DNA of 64,000 nt from Harmothoe impar (taxonomy: Eukaryota; Annelida; Polychaeta; Phyllodocida; Polynoidae), in contig OX381721.1 in assembly GCA_947462335.1 (NCBI GenBank), positions 11,545,910 to 11,609,909 on the forward strand. The letters run 5' to 3'. Below, piece after piece: positions 61,796-64,000 of the stretch (positions within the stretch are counted from its first letter, which is position 1; every line of letters begins with the position of its first letter). Made by a program: the position numbers and the translations under genes. Under the pieces are notes generated by a model, which was given only the letters and a program-made list of their open reading frames with translations, searched no databases and was not told where the DNA came from.

Positions 61796-61803
61796 CTTTT
61801 ATA
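61796..61803 (-). promoter_or_regulatory. TATA box (TATAAAAG)
   Basis: Minus-strand GGTATAAAAGTGGGG, a consensus TATA box with GC-rich flanks, about 53 bases upstream of the donor of the non-coding exon at 61743. It predicts initiation near 61770. Confidence 0.7.
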
Positions 61804-64000
61804 CCTCTAGTGGGGGCAGACATGTGACATCGACCTATTCTCTGTGTAGTGGGAACCCTCTTTAGCACCATGCACCCTATTAACCCATTGTGAATTAGTC
61901 CTCATATCAGTCGATAGTCCATAGAGAATGTCACTGCCCGTATCAAGGGCCATTTTGCTCTCTGGTGTAATTTCCCCATGGGTAATGTCAATGCCTAATC
62001 TGCGAGGGAATAATTATGTACATAAGATATTATCTTTATTACATAATACATGTATGTACATATATGTCCGTTTATTACTATATGCAGGTTTTCTTTTGGA
62101 CATTTTACAATATTGTTCTCTTAATCAGCCAATGTAATCAAGATGACCAAACTGTAAAAGGGGCTTACATATCTTCATTTCAAAGCCACTTTGTGCGGTC
62201 CACTATTATTTGGAAGATCAAAATACCCGTATACACGACTAAAAAAAGATTGTATTTTACTCTAGAATAATCTTGACCGTTTTCATAGAACATGTTCAGT
62301 GGTCACACCATCAGATGTCCATATGACGATTGTGTGATATATGTGACATGGCGGTTATATTGGCCTAAGTTTGCACAGTGAGGCCCCCATCTTCTGCTGC
62401 AGCAGCATAATTTGACGGACCATCAATTTGGTGAATTACTACCCCACTTCCAGTCGTGTCAGAGACAGGACCAATGATTCCCTGTGAATTGCTGCATGCC
62501 AATCAGCCAAATGTCAGCTTCTGACCTTCATGCCTATCTAAAAAATAACAATTTCTCATCTAAGACCAATGCCATATCGCAAACATAGCGGGACACCTCA
62601 TGTATACAGTGAAACTTCGTTATAAGGAACTCTGATATAAGGAGACCTTGCTTATAAGGAGCAGATTTGTGTGGTCCCGATTTTCCCTATACATTGCTAT
62701 AGTAAGAAAACTCTCTTAGGAGGAGGTGTTTTCACCCTGACCTCTGATATAAGGAGGTAATTTTGGCTCATTTTCATATTTCATATGTGCAAACCTTATA
62801 CAGGGAAGTCATCTCTCAGGGCTACAGTCACATATTGCTTAAAATTGCCCACTGCCATAGCCCAGAGGGGTTGGGAGAAAACTTTTGTAGCTGCCCTAGG
62901 GAGAAAGGGAGATCAAAAGCTCCAGGGGGGGCCTGGAGGGATTGTTGACTTGAAGTAAGACATGCACCCATCTGAATTGCATGTGAATCAAGCCTATTAG
63001 GGTATAAGGCAGACCTGTATGGTGTGTACTGTTATCTAGGCTATAATAAGGCTGACCTTGCTTATAAGGAGGCCTTGCTTATAAGGAGCAAATTGCACTG
63101 GTCCCAAGGTCCTCCTTATAACGAAGTTTTACTGTATAATTATTCTGCGTGTATGCCATGCACGTATTTATATTAGCCAAGTGTGCATAATATGACGAAG
63201 AGGGACGTGGACGATGTCACCTGTTTCTCTTCCAGTCATTTATGTACATTTGTGACCAGGCCAGTGAAAAGGGGTGTCTAAAGGGGAATCAATAATCAAA
63301 GTTTATGTCAAGATTTTAAAATGAGGTATCATAAGCTAGGATACTTAGCTGGTAGTCTTGTGGGAATCATATCTCGAACATTAGTGACCATGTAAAACTG
63401 ATAATGATAAATCATCTCTAGATCTACTGTATCCCATTATAGATTTCCATAAGAAATTACCCCAAAAACATTTCTGGGTCAATTTTCCACCATTTTGCCA
63501 TTCTACTGCCCTATGGTGGCCAGAACCAAAACTAAATAATATCCCCCCTGAAGGAAGTTTTCTTAGGACTGGTCACATTTGTGAATATGTAATAGAAAGA
63601 CTACAGTTATAAGTCTTACATAATTACTTGTCAGGCATAATCATACTTTAATAATGACTGTATTCAATCATGTTGTCTGTAAACCTAATATCAATGGTCC
63701 AGAACTCATCGTAACTACCTTAATCTGCACCACAGTATGTCTCTCGGTAGCTATAAAACTAAGGAGGAATTGACTATTGTGTCGGTAATGATATATTACT
63801 GACGCAATACTGTGATAGACAGATAGAAACGCTGTCTTCATAGCAACAACTGCAATACCAGTTGTAGATGCACAATAACACTGGTGCCAGTCTACTGCTG
63901 CTTTGCTACTACCCTGTTTAAAATACCAGTTACTGAATCAAAAGAATTAAAAGAATGAATTAGTCGAAAATGCACGTTATAGAGTCTGGTACCACTGACA
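61804..64000. other. Upstream flank; no gene seen
   Basis: Apart from the MITE at 62607-63134 I see no exon, RNA gene or strong repeat. AT-rich DNA with many stop codons. Confidence 0.5.
62607..63134. mobile_element. 528-bp pogo/Tigger-like MITE
   Basis: The terminal inverted repeats are CAGTGAAACTTCGTTATAAG (left) and CAGTAAAACTTCGTTATAAG (right, reverse-complemented), flanked by TA on both sides (62605-62606 and 63135-63136). CAGT...CTTCGTTATAA termini with TA duplications are typical of pogo/Tigger mariners. CTTATAAGGAG-type units repeat inside both ends. The small ORF at 62763-62948 has no transposase motif. Confidence 0.85.

Noticed and set aside
62763..62948. Small ORF inside the pogo-like MITE as a transposase fragment
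   Set aside because: No helix-turn-helix or DDE motif is visible.

Overview
The window is animal (metazoan) nuclear DNA, probably from an aquatic invertebrate. The evidence is multi-exon genes with GT-AG introns, a PGGHG-type glycosidase, an LDLa/EB-module receptor, a non-LTR retrotransposon, an Ngaro-type tyrosine-recombinase retrotransposon, many short inverted-repeat transposons and long homopolymer and trinucleotide runs. I cannot name the species. Nothing prokaryotic or viral is visible. Where I list exons, splice sites and reading phase were worked out by hand and each model stays in frame from start to stop.

Layout. (1) 3440-10423, minus strand: a ten-exon gene for an 843-residue GH65 enzyme of the PGGHG/acid-trehalase-like family. 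It has a predicted signal peptide, a furin-type site and a hydrophobic C-terminus. A possible non-coding first exon near 13.94-14.1 kb sits in a dense cluster of CAGGTG E-boxes. (2) 14.2-24 kb: gene-poor DNA with several inverted-repeat elements. (3) 24027-33116, minus strand: a twelve-exon gene for a 717-residue type I membrane protein with a signal peptide, two LDLa domains, eleven EB-like cysteine-rich modules, one membrane span and a short cytoplasmic tail. Directly upstream of its ATG lie 15 tandem copies of a 63-bp unit that repeats the splice acceptor plus ATG of its first coding exon. (4) 34.7-35.1 kb: a foldback element. (5) 36637-39462, minus strand: an intact 941-residue LINE ORF2. 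(6) 39953-40282, minus strand: the last exon of a gene with an aspartate-rich C-terminus; its other exons were not found. (7) 40.8-45.3 kb: a Harbinger-like element carrying a minisatellite, a second copy of the foldback family, a cluster of GGGGCAC-type inverted motifs and another minisatellite. (8) 50679-56096, plus strand: an Ngaro-like element with the A1-ORFs-B1-A2-B2 split direct repeats, and with frame breaks in gag, RT and recombinase. (9) 57.3-59.2 kb: tRNA-like remnants, a hairpin and a MITE. (10) 59459-61133, minus strand: a compact gene for a 102-residue secreted six-cysteine protein, with a TATA box, a non-coding first exon and a poly(A) signal. (11) 62607-63134: a pogo/Tigger-like MITE.

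The host genes are not obviously in one pathway; three encode secretory-pathway proteins. All three complete gene models have an intron ending zero or one base before the start codon. I found no evidence of a new multi-gene system. The points most worth checking are the apparently extracellular PGGHG with an Asp at the usual catalytic Glu, the start-site minisatellite, the E-box cluster, and the Ngaro element.
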